Shown one piece after another: positions 7,347 through 18,189 of a stretch of DNA of 64,000 nucleotides. Below the pieces are notes generated by a model. It searched no databases and had not been told where the DNA came from. It saw only the letters and a program-made list of their open reading frames with translations. This stretch comes from Mycobacterium colombiense (lineage in GTDB: Bacteria > Actinomycetota > Actinomycetes > Mycobacteriales > Mycobacteriaceae): contig NZ_LZSX01000065.1 of NCBI RefSeq assembly GCF_001665835.1, positions 1 to 64,000 on the forward strand, given 5' to 3'. The translations under genes were made by a program, and so were the position numbers. The first letter of the stretch is position 1, and the number at the start of each line of letters is the position of its first letter.

Positions 7347-8729
7347 TCAGCTTGGCAGCAGGCGCTTTTTCTGCTCTTCGAATTCCTGCTGAGTCAAAAT
7401 TCCCGCGTCGCGCAGCGAAGCCAGTTCGCGCAGCTCGGCGGCGATGCTCGTGATCGGGCCGCCCGCGGCAACCTGCGGTGGTGCCTTCGGCTCGGTCGTC
7501 GGTTCCTTTGGCGCCTCCCGCGTCGCCTTCTCGATCTCGCCGGCCCGGGCCCGCTCGCGGCCCAGGGCCCCACCGGTACCGGCCATCGCGCGCCCGGCCA
7601 TGCTGGCCACGGCCATCTCGCCGAACAAACTCCCGGTGCCGGTGGGCGCGGCCGCGGCCGCGGCTTCCGCGGCGGCGCCTGCGGTGGTGGTCGGAAGCAC
7701 CAAGGCGGCCGGGCGAATCGCTGGGGCGGCCGCCGTCCAGCCGGGAGGCACCGACAAGCCGCCGACCGTGTTGGCCTGGCCCAGACCCGCCGACGCCAAG
7801 GTTCCGAATCCGCCCGCCGGGTTCGTGATGACCGGAAATGGCGATGGCGGCACGGCACCCGTGCCGGGCCAGGACTGCACCCCGGCCCAACCGCTGATGA
7901 TGTCGTCGGTGTGGAAACCGGTCAGCGCACCGGCCACGTCGAAGGGAAGGGCGATTAAGGTTCCCGGTGCATCGATGCCGAGTCCGGCGACGCTGGCCGG
8001 CGCGTCGAGGAAGAACGTGACGAGATCGCTCCCCAGCCCCAGCAGGTCCGTTGCAGACGCAGGGTCGACTGCGGCCATCGGCGCCGCCGAAATGTTGCCT
8101 AGCAGGTTGGGAACCGCGGAGAACGATTGCTGCACGGTATTGCGCGTGCTCCCGGCCGCGGTTCCGGTGGCCTGGGCCACCGCTTCGGACTGGCCGGCGC
8201 CGGAATTGCTGGTCGGGTCGGGCTGGGCGAACGGCGTCAACCGCGTCGCCGAGGCCGTCGTACCCGCGTAGCCGAACATGGCCGCGGTGTCGCGCGCCCA
8301 CATCTCGCCGTACTCCGCTTCGGTCGCGGCAATCGCCGGCGTGTTCTGGCCGAGAACGTTGGTCGCGACGAGCGCCGCCAGCTGGGTGCGGTTGGCCGTG
8401 ACCACCGGGGGCGGCACCGTCTCGGCGAACGCCGTCTCGTAGGCGAAGGCCGCTGTCCTGGCCTGGTTGGCGGTTTCTTCGGCCTGAGCGCCGGCGGTCC
8501 TCATCCACTCCAGATAGGGGGTGATCGCCGCGACCATCGAGGCCGACGACGGGCCGACCCACGGACCGGAGGTCAGGGCCGTGATCTCGGCCTGATAGGA
8601 ATTCGCCGTCGATTGCAGCGCGGCAGCCAATTCGTCCCAGGCCATCGCGGCGGCCAGCATCGGTCCCGACCCCGGACCGGCGTACATGCGCGCGGAGTTA
8701 ATCTCCGGCGGCAGTACTGCGAAGTCCAT
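7347..8729 (-). CDS. PPE family protein, SVP subgroup, with SHOCT-like tail
   Basis: A 460-residue surface or secreted protein. The N-terminal PPE domain (MDFAVLPPEINSARMYAGPG, about 1-175) normally pairs with a PE partner and EspG for type VII secretion. A variable middle is followed by the SVP motif GGLSVPPGWTAAAP near residue 322. The last 35 residues (AAELRELASLRDAGIL then TQQEFEEQKKRLL) fit the SHOCT oligomerisation module, unusual for a PPE protein. GGAGGAG lies upstream of the ATG. No PE gene is adjacent, so its partner must be elsewhere. Confidence 0.92.
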   Translation of the reverse strand: MDFAVLPPEINSARMYAGPGSGPMLAAAMAWDELAAALQSTANSYQAEITALTSGPWVGPSSASMVAAITPYLEWMRTAGAQAEETANQARTAAFAYETAFAETVPPPVVTANRTQLAALVATNVLGQNTPAIAATEAEYGEMWARDTAAMFGYAGTTASATRLTPFAQPDPTSNSGAGQSEAVAQATGTAAGSTRNTVQQSFSAVPNLLGNISAAPMAAVDPASATDLLGLGSDLVTFFLDAPASVAGLGIDAPGTLIALPFDVAGALTGFHTDDIISGWAGVQSWPGTGAVPPSPFPVITNPAGGFGTLASAGLGQANTVGGLSVPPGWTAAAPAIRPAALVLPTTTAGAAAEAAAAAAPTGTGSLFGEMAVASMAGRAMAGTGGALGRERARAGEIEKATREAPKEPTTEPKAPPQVAAGGPITSIAAELRELASLRDAGILTQQEFEEQKKRLLPS

Positions 8730-9182
8730 GCCGTTCTCCTCCGATCGCTTTCAGGGCCGCGAGGGCATCGACGGCGTCGATGCGTGTCGTATGGGGATAG
8801 CCAACCCAGCAGCAAACAAATCTCATTCCCTCCCGTGCTGCCGGTGCCGCGAACGAAGACGGCCGTCCCCTGTGCTAGCGGACCGGCCTCAACGTTTGCA
8901 GGTGCCCCCACGTCAACGAATACAGCGAAATTGTTGTCGAGGGTTAACGATAGGTTACCTGCACATGACGGCCGAAACTCACAAGGGTTAGGCGCGTATT
9001 GCGCAAATCACTCTCAGCCGGGTCTCAACGGCGCGGGACCGGTCCCGCCGCCATCCTGCGGCCGCTGTTCCTGCGCTAGGACCCAGCAAAAGTCCTGTTC
9101 AGGGCAGCGGCGGCGCGCCCAGCGGGTCTGGCGGCGCCGGTTCTGCTTGGATTTGTGGCGTCCCCGCGAGTGAGGTTTGTTG
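8730..9182. other. Intergenic region between divergent PPE and glycosyltransferase genes
   Basis: This 453-bp stretch separates two divergent genes and must hold both promoters. The only clear site is the PPE ribosome-binding site (GGAGGAG on the minus strand near 8734). Overlapping open frames have no start signal and poor composition. No PE gene is present. No palindrome or repeat stands out. Confidence 0.6.
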
Positions 9183-10349
9183 ATGAAAATTGTGCTGGCC
9201 GCCTATGGCAGCCGTGGCGACGTCGAGCCCTGCGTCGCCGCCGCACGGGAGTTGCACGGCCGAGGCCACGACGTCGTGATCGCGGTGCCGCCCGACAAGC
9301 TCGACATGGCCGAGTCGGCGGGGCTTGCCGCGGTCGCGTACGGGCCAGACAGCCGCGAGCAGATCAACATGGCGACCAATTTCGTCCGTAACGTCGGGAA
9401 TCCGGTGAGCGCGTTGCCGGAACTCATCGAGCGCGTCACCAAAGTGTGGACCGGCAAGAGCGAGACGCTGGCCTCGGTGGCGGCCGGTGCCGACCTGCTG
9501 GTGGCCGGGATGAATGAGCAGCGGCTTGCCGCCAACGTCGGGGAGCGTTTCGGCATACCGCTGGCCGCGCTGCACTTCTTTCCCGCCGAGACCTTGGAAC
9601 TCGGCCGGCTGCAGTCAGAGGTCACCGGCGCGGCCGCAGCGGCCCAGCGTCGAGCGCTGGGTCTGCCCGACAACCCGTCGGCGCAGCCGGTGCTCGAGAT
9701 TCAGACCTACGACGAGCTGTGGGCGCCCGAATTGGCAAAACAATGGGCCGGACCGGGATACCGCCGGCCCTTCGTCGGTTCGCTCACCCTCGGAATGCCG
9801 GCCGATGCGGACGACGAGGTGTTGTCCTGGATCGCCGACGGGACGCCGCCGATCTATTTCGGATTCGGCAGCACGCCGGTCACCTCCCCCGCCGAGACGG
9901 TCGCGGTGATCAGCGCGGCCTGCACGCAGATCGGCGAGCGGGCGTTGATTTGCAGTGGCCCAAACGATTTCACCCATATCCCGCCCGCCGATCACGTGAA
10001 TATCGTGGAGACGGTGAATCACGCCGCCGTCTTTCCCGCGTGCCGTGCGATCGTGCACCACGGCGGCGCCGGCACCACCGCCGCGGCCATGCGGGCGGGC
10101 GTGCCCATGTTGATTCTCTGGCTCTGGCTCGATCAGCCGATCTGGGCCGACGCGATCAGCAGGTTGGAAGTCGGCGTGGGGCGGGCGTTCTCGGCCTCCA
10201 CCTTGGACTCGCTGGTCGCAGACCTGCGCTCGGTGCGTTCTGCGCACTACCTCAGCCGAGCCAGGGAGGTGGCCACCCAAATCAGCACGCCCGACCAAAG
10301 CGTCGCCGCGGCGGCCGATCTTCTCGAAGGCGCCGCCCGGCGCGCGTAA
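9183..10349 (+). CDS. GT1-type glycosyltransferase (Rv1524/Rv1526c-like)
   Basis: A 388-residue nucleotide-sugar glycosyltransferase of the GT1/GT-B class. It has the N-terminal MKIVLAAYGSRGDVEPC (acceptor domain) and the C-terminal donor-binding signature VHHGGAGTTAAAMRAGVP (residues about 292-310). In mycobacteria such enzymes glycosylate lipids, for example glycopeptidolipids or phenolic glycolipids; the acceptor here is unknown. The ATG at 9183 gives the canonical N-terminus. A methyltransferase follows 60 bp later, suggesting a glycosylation-methylation pair. Confidence 0.88.
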   Translation: MKIVLAAYGSRGDVEPCVAAARELHGRGHDVVIAVPPDKLDMAESAGLAAVAYGPDSREQINMATNFVRNVGNPVSALPELIERVTKVWTGKSETLASVAAGADLLVAGMNEQRLAANVGERFGIPLAALHFFPAETLELGRLQSEVTGAAAAAQRRALGLPDNPSAQPVLEIQTYDELWAPELAKQWAGPGYRRPFVGSLTLGMPADADDEVLSWIADGTPPIYFGFGSTPVTSPAETVAVISAACTQIGERALICSGPNDFTHIPPADHVNIVETVNHAAVFPACRAIVHHGGAGTTAAAMRAGVPMLILWLWLDQPIWADAISRLEVGVGRAFSASTLDSLVADLRSVRSAHYLSRAREVATQISTPDQSVAAAADLLEGAARRA

Positions 10350-10409
10350 CCGGATCGCCCCTTGCGCCCAGCGGTGGTGCAAAGCTCGCCGGTCGTGTAA
10401 AAGATTCTG

Positions 10410-11453
10410 GTGCAGGATCCGCCGAATAGGTCGTTCGACCCGTCGATGCTGCGCGAGGCGATGATCAGGCGGCTGTATCGGCGGTTGTCGGCCGAGGGCC
10501 ACATCAGGGTGCCGGCGGTGCCGGGCCTGATCGACGAGTACGTCCAGTTGTGCAATAACGTCTGCGCCACCCTGGGCGTCTGGTGCCCTCCCGAACAGTC
10601 CGCACAGTTGCGGACGGCGCTGCAAGCCGAGCTGGCGAAGGCCTTCAAGGCCTCCCCCCGTTCCGAGGTCCTCATCTCGTATCAGGCTCCATTCGGGACC
10701 GGCGTGAATTTCCGGGTCCAAGCCGAGTGGCGCACGATCGAGGCCGATTACGACCAGTGGATGGCGTTTCGCCCGGCGCCGCTGTTCGGCACCGAACCCG
10801 ACGCGCGCGTGCTCGCGCTGGCGGCGGAGGCGGCCGATCCTTCGGTCTATCGAGTGCTCGACGTCGGCGCCGGAACCGGACGCAACGCGCTGGCCCTGGC
10901 CCGGCGCGGACACCCGGTCGATGCGGTCGAGATGACCGCGAAGTTCGCGGAGGTGATTGTCGCCGAAGCGGCCGGCGAATCGTTGGGCGTGAATGTCATT
11001 CAAAGCGACGTCTTCACGGCGATGGAGGGTGTGCACGATCGGTATCAGCTGATGGTGGTCTCGGAGGTGGTGTCCGACTTCCGCACCCCACACGAGCTGC
11101 GCGGCATGTTCGAACTCGCCACCGATTGCCTGGCCCAAGGTGGGCGGTTGGTTTTCAACACCTTCCTGGCCCGCGACGGCTACGTTCCCGACGACGTCGC
11201 GGTGCAACTGAGTCAGCAGTGCAACAGCATGATCTTCACCCGCGACGAGGTGACCGCCGCGGCGGCCGGCCTGCCCCTCGAACCGATCGCCGACGACGCC
11301 GCCTACGAATACGAGAAGGCCCAGTTACCGTCGGACGCCTGGCCGCCGACGGGCTGGTTCGAGGGATGGGCCGGCGGCCTCGATGTGTTCGATGTTCAGC
11401 GCGCCGACTCACCAATCGAGTTGCGCTGGCTGGTGTTTCAGAAGGCGGGCTGA
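10410..11453 (+). CDS. Class I SAM-dependent methyltransferase
   Basis: A 347-residue protein. An unassigned helical N-terminal domain (about 1-140) is followed by a Rossmann methyltransferase domain with motif I VLDVGAGTGRNALALA (about 150-165) and the acidic VDAVEMT loop. The GTG at 10410 is the only reasonable start near the upstream gene's end. It may modify the product of the upstream glycosyltransferase, an inference from proximity alone. It converges on the Rieske oxidoreductase 9 bp away. Confidence 0.8.
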   Translation: MQDPPNRSFDPSMLREAMIRRLYRRLSAEGHIRVPAVPGLIDEYVQLCNNVCATLGVWCPPEQSAQLRTALQAELAKAFKASPRSEVLISYQAPFGTGVNFRVQAEWRTIEADYDQWMAFRPAPLFGTEPDARVLALAAEAADPSVYRVLDVGAGTGRNALALARRGHPVDAVEMTAKFAEVIVAEAAGESLGVNVIQSDVFTAMEGVHDRYQLMVVSEVVSDFRTPHELRGMFELATDCLAQGGRLVFNTFLARDGYVPDDVAVQLSQQCNSMIFTRDEVTAAAAGLPLEPIADDAAYEYEKAQLPSDAWPPTGWFEGWAGGLDVFDVQRADSPIELRWLVFQKAG

Positions 11454-11462
11454 CTGCGGCGA

Positions 11463-12953
11463 CTACGCGGTCAGATCGCGGGTTGCCGGGCCCTCGAGCA
11501 AGGTGCCGTCGGGTGCGAACCGCGAGCCGTGCAGCGGACACTCCCACGCGTTGTCGGCGTCGTTCCAGTTCACGATTCCACCCAGGTGCGGGCACACCGG
11601 CGAGACGCGGTGCTCGGTCCCGTCGACGCGGCAGCGGGCCTCCAGGTGCCACGGCGGCCCGCTCACCACACCGCCTTCGCCGTCGACGGGGCTGCGGCGG
11701 TGAGTCCTTATCGCCGGGGTGATCCAGCCCTTCGTCAGATTGAAGCCGACCTCGAGGTTGGCTTGCAGGGCCGTCCCCAGCCCCGTTAGCTCGTGCGGAC
11801 TCCAGCTGGCGAAGGCGCGGGCCCAGTCCATCCGCCCGCCCAGGATGCGTTGGGACAGCGCTAACGCCGCGGCCGGACCGTTGGTCATCCCCCACTTGTT
11901 GAAACCCGTTGCGACAAAGATGCTTTCGGTGTTCGGCAGGATGGGGCCCACGTACGGCAGATGGTCGATGGGCGTGTAGTCCTGCGCTGACCAGAAGTGC
12001 GTCTGCACGGCACCCGGATAGTGTTTGCGCGTCCACGCCGACAGCTCGGCCAGCGCCTCGGACGGACTCTTCTCACGACCCACGGTGTGCCCGGCTCCGC
12101 CCACGATCAGCCGCTCCCCGTCCGCAACCGGCGCGTAGCGCACCGACCGCGTCGGCGAGTCGGTGGAGATCATCATCGGCCGGGTGATGTTGCCCGGCAC
12201 CTTAAAAGCCAGGCAGTAGGAGCGGCTCGGCTTCACCCGCGCGAAATATCCGCCGCGATCCAGGATCGGGATCCCGGTGGCGAGCACCAGTTGGGCCGCC
12301 TGCAGTTCGACGTCCCGCTGCGCGGCGTCGTTCACATGCACGCGCACCCTCTTGCCGCGCCAGGACACCCGCCGCACCCGGGCGTGCTCAACCAGCCGTC
12401 CACCGCGACTCAGCAGCTCGACGGCCAGCGAGTCGAGAAAGGACATCGGGTCGAACTGCGCCTGATCGGCCAGCCGCACGCCGCCGTGATAGGCAAACGG
12501 CACCTCGGCATCGTCGTCCCACACCGCCGGCAGGCCGACCGCCTGACACGCCGCGAGCTCGGCGCGCGCCGACGGGACGCCCCGCACGGACTGGGCGTAG
12601 GTGTAGGCATCCTCGCGCTGCACCGCCACGCCCTGCGCCTCGCAGTGGCCCAGCACCCACTCCTGGCCTTCGCGGTTGCCGTCGACGTACGCGCGCGCGA
12701 CATCCCGGCCGTGCCGTGGCAGCACCTTGGAAAGCTGGCTGCCCTGCAGCAGGCTGATTTTCGCGGTGGTATTTCCGGTTGCGCACGCTCCGACCGTGCG
12801 CGCCTCCAGCACCATCACATCCTTGCCCGCACGGGCCAGCAGCACCCCCGTCATCAGGCCGGTGATGCCGGCGCCCACGATGATGACATCGGCGGACGCG
12901 GAGCCCTGATCAAGCCGGCTTGGGGCCCAAGGCTGTTCGGTGCGTTCGGTCAT
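11463..12953 (-). CDS. FAD-dependent oxidoreductase fused to a Rieske [2Fe-2S] domain
   Basis: A 496-residue two-domain redox enzyme. Residues about 20-400 form a DAO-type FAD domain with VIIVGAGITGLMTG and AKISLLQG. The C-terminal about 90 residues are a Rieske domain whose four ligands are in CPHLGGIV and CPLHGSRF. The layout fits amine or amino-acid oxidase-like proteins that pass electrons to an attached cluster; the substrate is unknown. The ATG at 12953 follows no strong ribosome-binding site, and a GTG at 12968 is possible. Confidence 0.88.
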   Translation of the reverse strand: MTERTEQPWAPSRLDQGSASADVIIVGAGITGLMTGVLLARAGKDVMVLEARTVGACATGNTTAKISLLQGSQLSKVLPRHGRDVARAYVDGNREGQEWVLGHCEAQGVAVQREDAYTYAQSVRGVPSARAELAACQAVGLPAVWDDDAEVPFAYHGGVRLADQAQFDPMSFLDSLAVELLSRGGRLVEHARVRRVSWRGKRVRVHVNDAAQRDVELQAAQLVLATGIPILDRGGYFARVKPSRSYCLAFKVPGNITRPMMISTDSPTRSVRYAPVADGERLIVGGAGHTVGREKSPSEALAELSAWTRKHYPGAVQTHFWSAQDYTPIDHLPYVGPILPNTESIFVATGFNKWGMTNGPAAALALSQRILGGRMDWARAFASWSPHELTGLGTALQANLEVGFNLTKGWITPAIRTHRRSPVDGEGGVVSGPPWHLEARCRVDGTEHRVSPVCPHLGGIVNWNDADNAWECPLHGSRFAPDGTLLEGPATRDLTA

Positions 12954-13015
12954 CCATAAAGAGGTCACGGCTGAGCTGATACCCCGGCCCGGGCCGGGGA
13001 AACGCCGCTACCAGC

Positions 13016-13843
13016 TCACGCCCGCTTCAGCCGGGCTTTTGCCTCTTTCACGGCGTCCGCGGCGGTTCGGCCGGCTTGCACTGCCTTGTCGTAGTCCTTT
13101 TCGGCGGCGCTGAGGTCCCGCTCGGCCGCCCGCAGTGCCCTGGCCGCATCGTCACGTTGCTGCCGGGCGGCATCCCGCCGGGCCTGTCGCTCGGCCACCA
13201 GGTCGTCGGCCTCGGCCCTGGCGCGTTCGGCGGTGGCAACGGCCGCGCTCAGTTTCTCGCGCCGTCGGCCCTGTGCCTTGTCGTCCGCCGACTGCTTCGC
13301 CGGCCGCTTCCGCGCCGGGGTGCGCTGCGGCTTCGCCGGTTCGCCGGGAGTATCCACCGATTCCGGCACCGCGTCGCCTTCGCCGAAGGCGCCGAAACCC
13401 GACCACTGCTCGGGCCGGGTCAACCTGCCCAGCCGCGCGCTGATCTGCGGGTCGGCGATCGCGGCTTGCAGCGTGCTGGTCAGGTCTTCGCGTACGGTCG
13501 CCGACGGTTGCGTCAGGTCGGCCGCCCGCAGCGCCATGCGGGTGAGTTCGTCGATGAGTTTGTGTTGCTCGGCCGACAGGTCCCGGATGCGCCCGCCGTC
13601 CATCGCGGTGTGCGCGGCGCGCAAGCGCTCCCCGAGGTCTGCCAGCCGCTGCCGGGTGTCGGCGTGCCGGAGTGCCAACCGGTTGACGATCCACGCCGCC
13701 GTCGTCGGTTTGTTGGCGGCGGAAATCCGTTTCGCGGCCGCGGTATCGCCGCGCTGCTTGGCCGCGGCGGCCAATCTGGCGCGCTCCGCGGTGAACTCCT
13801 TCGGTGGCACCTCGTAGAGGCTGTCGAGTTCCTCATCGGCCAT
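13016..13843 (-). CDS. Conserved-type hypothetical coiled-coil protein
   Basis: A protein of 275 residues. Helical residues 1-150 contain FTAERARLAAAAKQRGD and KPTTAAWIVNRLALR. A Pro/Lys-rich linker follows (about 180-200), then a long Ala/Arg/Glu coiled coil to the end. The segment KPTTAAWIVNRL recurs in conserved actinobacterial hypotheticals as I remember them. MADEELDSLYEVPP is taken as start. No signal peptide is seen. Function unknown; a nucleic-acid or structural role is only a guess from charge. Confidence 0.7.
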   Translation of the reverse strand: MADEELDSLYEVPPKEFTAERARLAAAAKQRGDTAAAKRISAANKPTTAAWIVNRLALRHADTRQRLADLGERLRAAHTAMDGGRIRDLSAEQHKLIDELTRMALRAADLTQPSATVREDLTSTLQAAIADPQISARLGRLTRPEQWSGFGAFGEGDAVPESVDTPGEPAKPQRTPARKRPAKQSADDKAQGRRREKLSAAVATAERARAEADDLVAERQARRDAARQQRDDAARALRAAERDLSAAEKDYDKAVQAGRTAADAVKEAKARLKRA

Positions 13844-13925
13844 GCAGCCATGATCCCTTGCGGACCGCCGGTGGCGGCTTTCAGTGACGAAGCCCAACCG
13901 CGGGACGGTTTAAAAACCGCACGTC

Positions 13926-13985
13926 GCGGGATACCTCATCTACAACATCGACATCGCCGGGCAGAAGTTCGCGGCCTGCGAGTAA
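13926..13985 (+). pseudogene. Possible C-terminal gene remnant
   Basis: Upstream of the L,D-transpeptidase, a short frame bounded by a stop at 13911 and TAA at 13983-13985 reads AGYLIYNIDIAGQKFAACE. It has protein-like composition but no room for a start. It resembles the tail of an exported protein, although no family is named. It may be chance. Confidence 0.25.
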
Positions 13986-14011
13986 ACAGAAAGCAGGGTT
14001 TCGGCAGCTTC

Positions 14012-15298
14012 ATGATGTCCAAGAACAGTGATCAGCTCGTCGGCCGGATCATGCGGGTCAGCCGGCCCCGCCGACTCTTGCTTGCCGTGTGCGTGATCGT
14101 CGCCGCAGTGGGCGCGATATACGTTGCGTCGACGTCACATTGCCCCGGCGGCCACTGCGGTCAAAGCGACGCACCAGCGAAAACCGCTGGGCCAGCTCAG
14201 ATCACGATCACCCCCGGCCCCGACGCCCATGACGTCGACCCGGTTACCCCGGTCACGGTCAAAGCCGAGAACGGGACCCTGACGGGCGTCGACATGGTCA
14301 ACGAGAGCGGCAAACCGGTCGAGGGCGTCATGACCCCGGACAACACGGTGTGGAAGCCCACCGTCCCGCTGGGCTACGGACGCACCTACACGCTGACCAT
14401 CACCAGCAGCGGTGTCAGCGGCGTTGCGGCCAAGCAGGTTTCGTCGTTCTCCACGCTGAAGCCGTCCAACCAGACCAAGGTGTCGTTCACCACCACGGCG
14501 GAAGCCGCGCTGCGCGACGGCGGCACCTACGGCGTCGGGACCGTGATCGTGGCGCACTTCGACGAGAAGATCGCCGATCGCGCCACCGCCGAGCGGCAGC
14601 TGTCGGTGACCACCACTCCGAAAGTCGAGGGCTCCTGGTACTGGGTCGACGGCCAGAACGCGCACTGGCGGCCCGAGCGCTACTACGCGCCGGGCACGGA
14701 CGTCACCGCCGAGGCGAAGATCTACGGAATCGCCTTGGGCGACGGCCTGTTCGGGCAAGACGACACCAAGGTGTCCTTCCGTGTCGGCGATGCGCATGTA
14801 TCGATCGCCGACGACGCCACCCACCAGGTCAGCGTCTTCAGCAACGGAATCCTGCAGCGCACCATGCCCACGAGCATGGGAATGGGCGGCACCGAAAACG
14901 TCGGCGGCAGGACCATCTCGCTCTGGACCCCGTCCGGCGTCTACACCGTCCTGGACAAGGGCAATCCCGTCATCATGGACTCCTCGACCTTCGGCCTGCC
15001 CAAGAACTCGAGGCTCGGCTACCGCGAGACCATCAATTGGGCCACCAAGATCAGCTCGGACGGCATCTATCTGCACGAGCTCGATGCGACGGTCTGGGCG
15101 CAGGGGCACCGCGACACGTCGCACGGCTGCCTGAACCTCAATGCCGACAACGCGAAATGGTTCTTCGGCTTCTCGGTGCCCGGCGATGTGGTCGAGGTCC
15201 GCAACAGCGGCGGGCCCCCGCTGACGCTGGCGCAGAACGGCGACTGGACGCTCAGCTGGGACGAGTGGCGCAAAGGCAGCGCGCTGAAGCCGACCTGA
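14012..15298 (+). CDS. L,D-transpeptidase (YkuD family, Ldt5/LprQ- or Ldt2-like)
   Basis: A 428-residue cell-wall enzyme making 3-3 peptidoglycan cross-links. An N-terminal membrane anchor (LLLAVCVIVAAVGAIYVAST, about 23-42) precedes two immunoglobulin-like domains. The YkuD catalytic domain carries GHRDTSHGCLNLN with nucleophile Cys and upstream His. The tail (GDWTLSWDEWRKGSAL) resembles LdtMt5. A Cys after the anchor (STSHC) may or may not be lipidated. Paired ATGs at 14012 and 14015 are the start; the upstream open frame is antisense to another gene. It lies just before furA. Confidence 0.9.
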   Translation: MMSKNSDQLVGRIMRVSRPRRLLLAVCVIVAAVGAIYVASTSHCPGGHCGQSDAPAKTAGPAQITITPGPDAHDVDPVTPVTVKAENGTLTGVDMVNESGKPVEGVMTPDNTVWKPTVPLGYGRTYTLTITSSGVSGVAAKQVSSFSTLKPSNQTKVSFTTTAEAALRDGGTYGVGTVIVAHFDEKIADRATAERQLSVTTTPKVEGSWYWVDGQNAHWRPERYYAPGTDVTAEAKIYGIALGDGLFGQDDTKVSFRVGDAHVSIADDATHQVSVFSNGILQRTMPTSMGMGGTENVGGRTISLWTPSGVYTVLDKGNPVIMDSSTFGLPKNSRLGYRETINWATKISSDGIYLHELDATVWAQGHRDTSHGCLNLNADNAKWFFGFSVPGDVVEVRNSGGPPLTLAQNGDWTLSWDEWRKGSALKPT

Positions 15299-15352
15299 CC
15301 GTGATCCAACCCATTCGTCACCGGCAGTTGTGCCCCACTTCACAATAAACTC

Positions 15353-15389
15353 TTGACTCGTTCCAAATAAGTGCGTCATATTGGTGGCG
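15353..15389 (+). promoter_or_regulatory. furA promoter, apparently leaderless
   Basis: TTGACT (15353-15358) and CATATT (15377-15382) are separated by 18 bp. The furA GTG begins six bases after the -10, so transcription should start at or next to the start codon. The AT-rich spacer (TTCCAAATAAG) lies where the FurA operator is in M. tuberculosis, and both hexamers match the pfurA I recall. Iron- or peroxide-responsive autoregulation by FurA is inferred. Confidence 0.75.
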
Positions 15390-15829
15390 TGTCATCGACG
15401 GCCGATTACGCGGACAGGTTGCGGATGGCCGAACTGCGGGTGACCCGGCCCAGGGTCGCCGTGCTGGAAGTCGTGGACGCCAATCCGCACGCCGACACCG
15501 AGACGATCTTCTCGGCGGTCCGCGTCGGCCTGCCCGAAGTCTCGCGCCAAGCCGTCTACGACGTGCTCAATGCGCTGACCACCGTCGGTCTGGTGCGGCG
15601 CATCCAGCCCCTGGGCATGGTCGCGCGCTATGAATCGCGCGTCGGCGACAACCACCACCACGTCGTCTGCCGGTCCTGCGGGAGCATCGCCGACATCGAC
15701 TGCGCCGTCGGCGACGCTCCCTGCCTCACACCCTCGGACGACGACAACGTTCTTGATGGCTTCGTTCTCGACGAGGCCGAAGTCATCTACTGGGGCCTGT
15801 GTGCCGATTGCTCGACGACAGGTTCCTAG
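15389..15829 (+). CDS. furA: Ferric uptake regulator FurA
   Basis: A 146-residue Fur-family repressor of katG. It has a winged-helix N-terminus (LRVTRPRVAVLEVVDANPHA, VSRQAVYDVLNALT), the metal-binding HHHVVCRSCG, and a C-terminal CADC pair in WGLCADCS. It is close to M. tuberculosis FurA across its length. The GTG start SSTADYADRLR matches the family N-terminus and the leaderless promoter; the longer frame from 15371 would lie upstream of the transcription start. katG begins 48 bp downstream, and the two are expected to be co-transcribed. Confidence 0.95.
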   Translation: MSSTADYADRLRMAELRVTRPRVAVLEVVDANPHADTETIFSAVRVGLPEVSRQAVYDVLNALTTVGLVRRIQPLGMVARYESRVGDNHHHVVCRSCGSIADIDCAVGDAPCLTPSDDDNVLDGFVLDEAEVIYWGLCADCSTTGS

Positions 15830-18118
<2,289 letters not shown>

Positions 18119-18139
18119 GAACGGGTCTTGATCGAAAGC

Positions 18140-18180
18140 GGCGCCCCGCGAGCCAGGAGCTCGCGGGGCGCCGTTCTTTT
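18140..18180. terminator. Intrinsic terminator between convergent katG and DUF1906 genes
   Basis: A perfect 14-bp stem (GGCGCCCCGCGAGC, 18140-18153, with its complement at 18159-18172) encloses a five-base loop. GTTCTTTT follows on the plus strand, so it is a good rho-independent terminator for katG. The minus-strand side has less T, so termination of the converging gene is less certain. Confidence 0.88.
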
Positions 18181-18189
18181 ACGTCTGGA

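Noticed and set aside
9615..11207. 530-codon minus-strand frame across the glycosyltransferase and methyltransferase
   Set aside because: Shadow frame over two well-supported plus-strand genes, with no recognisable domain.
13076..14011. Long N-terminal extension of the L,D-transpeptidase frame
   Set aside because: This part is antisense to the coiled-coil gene at 13016-13843; the membrane anchor begins just after the ATGs at 14012/14015.
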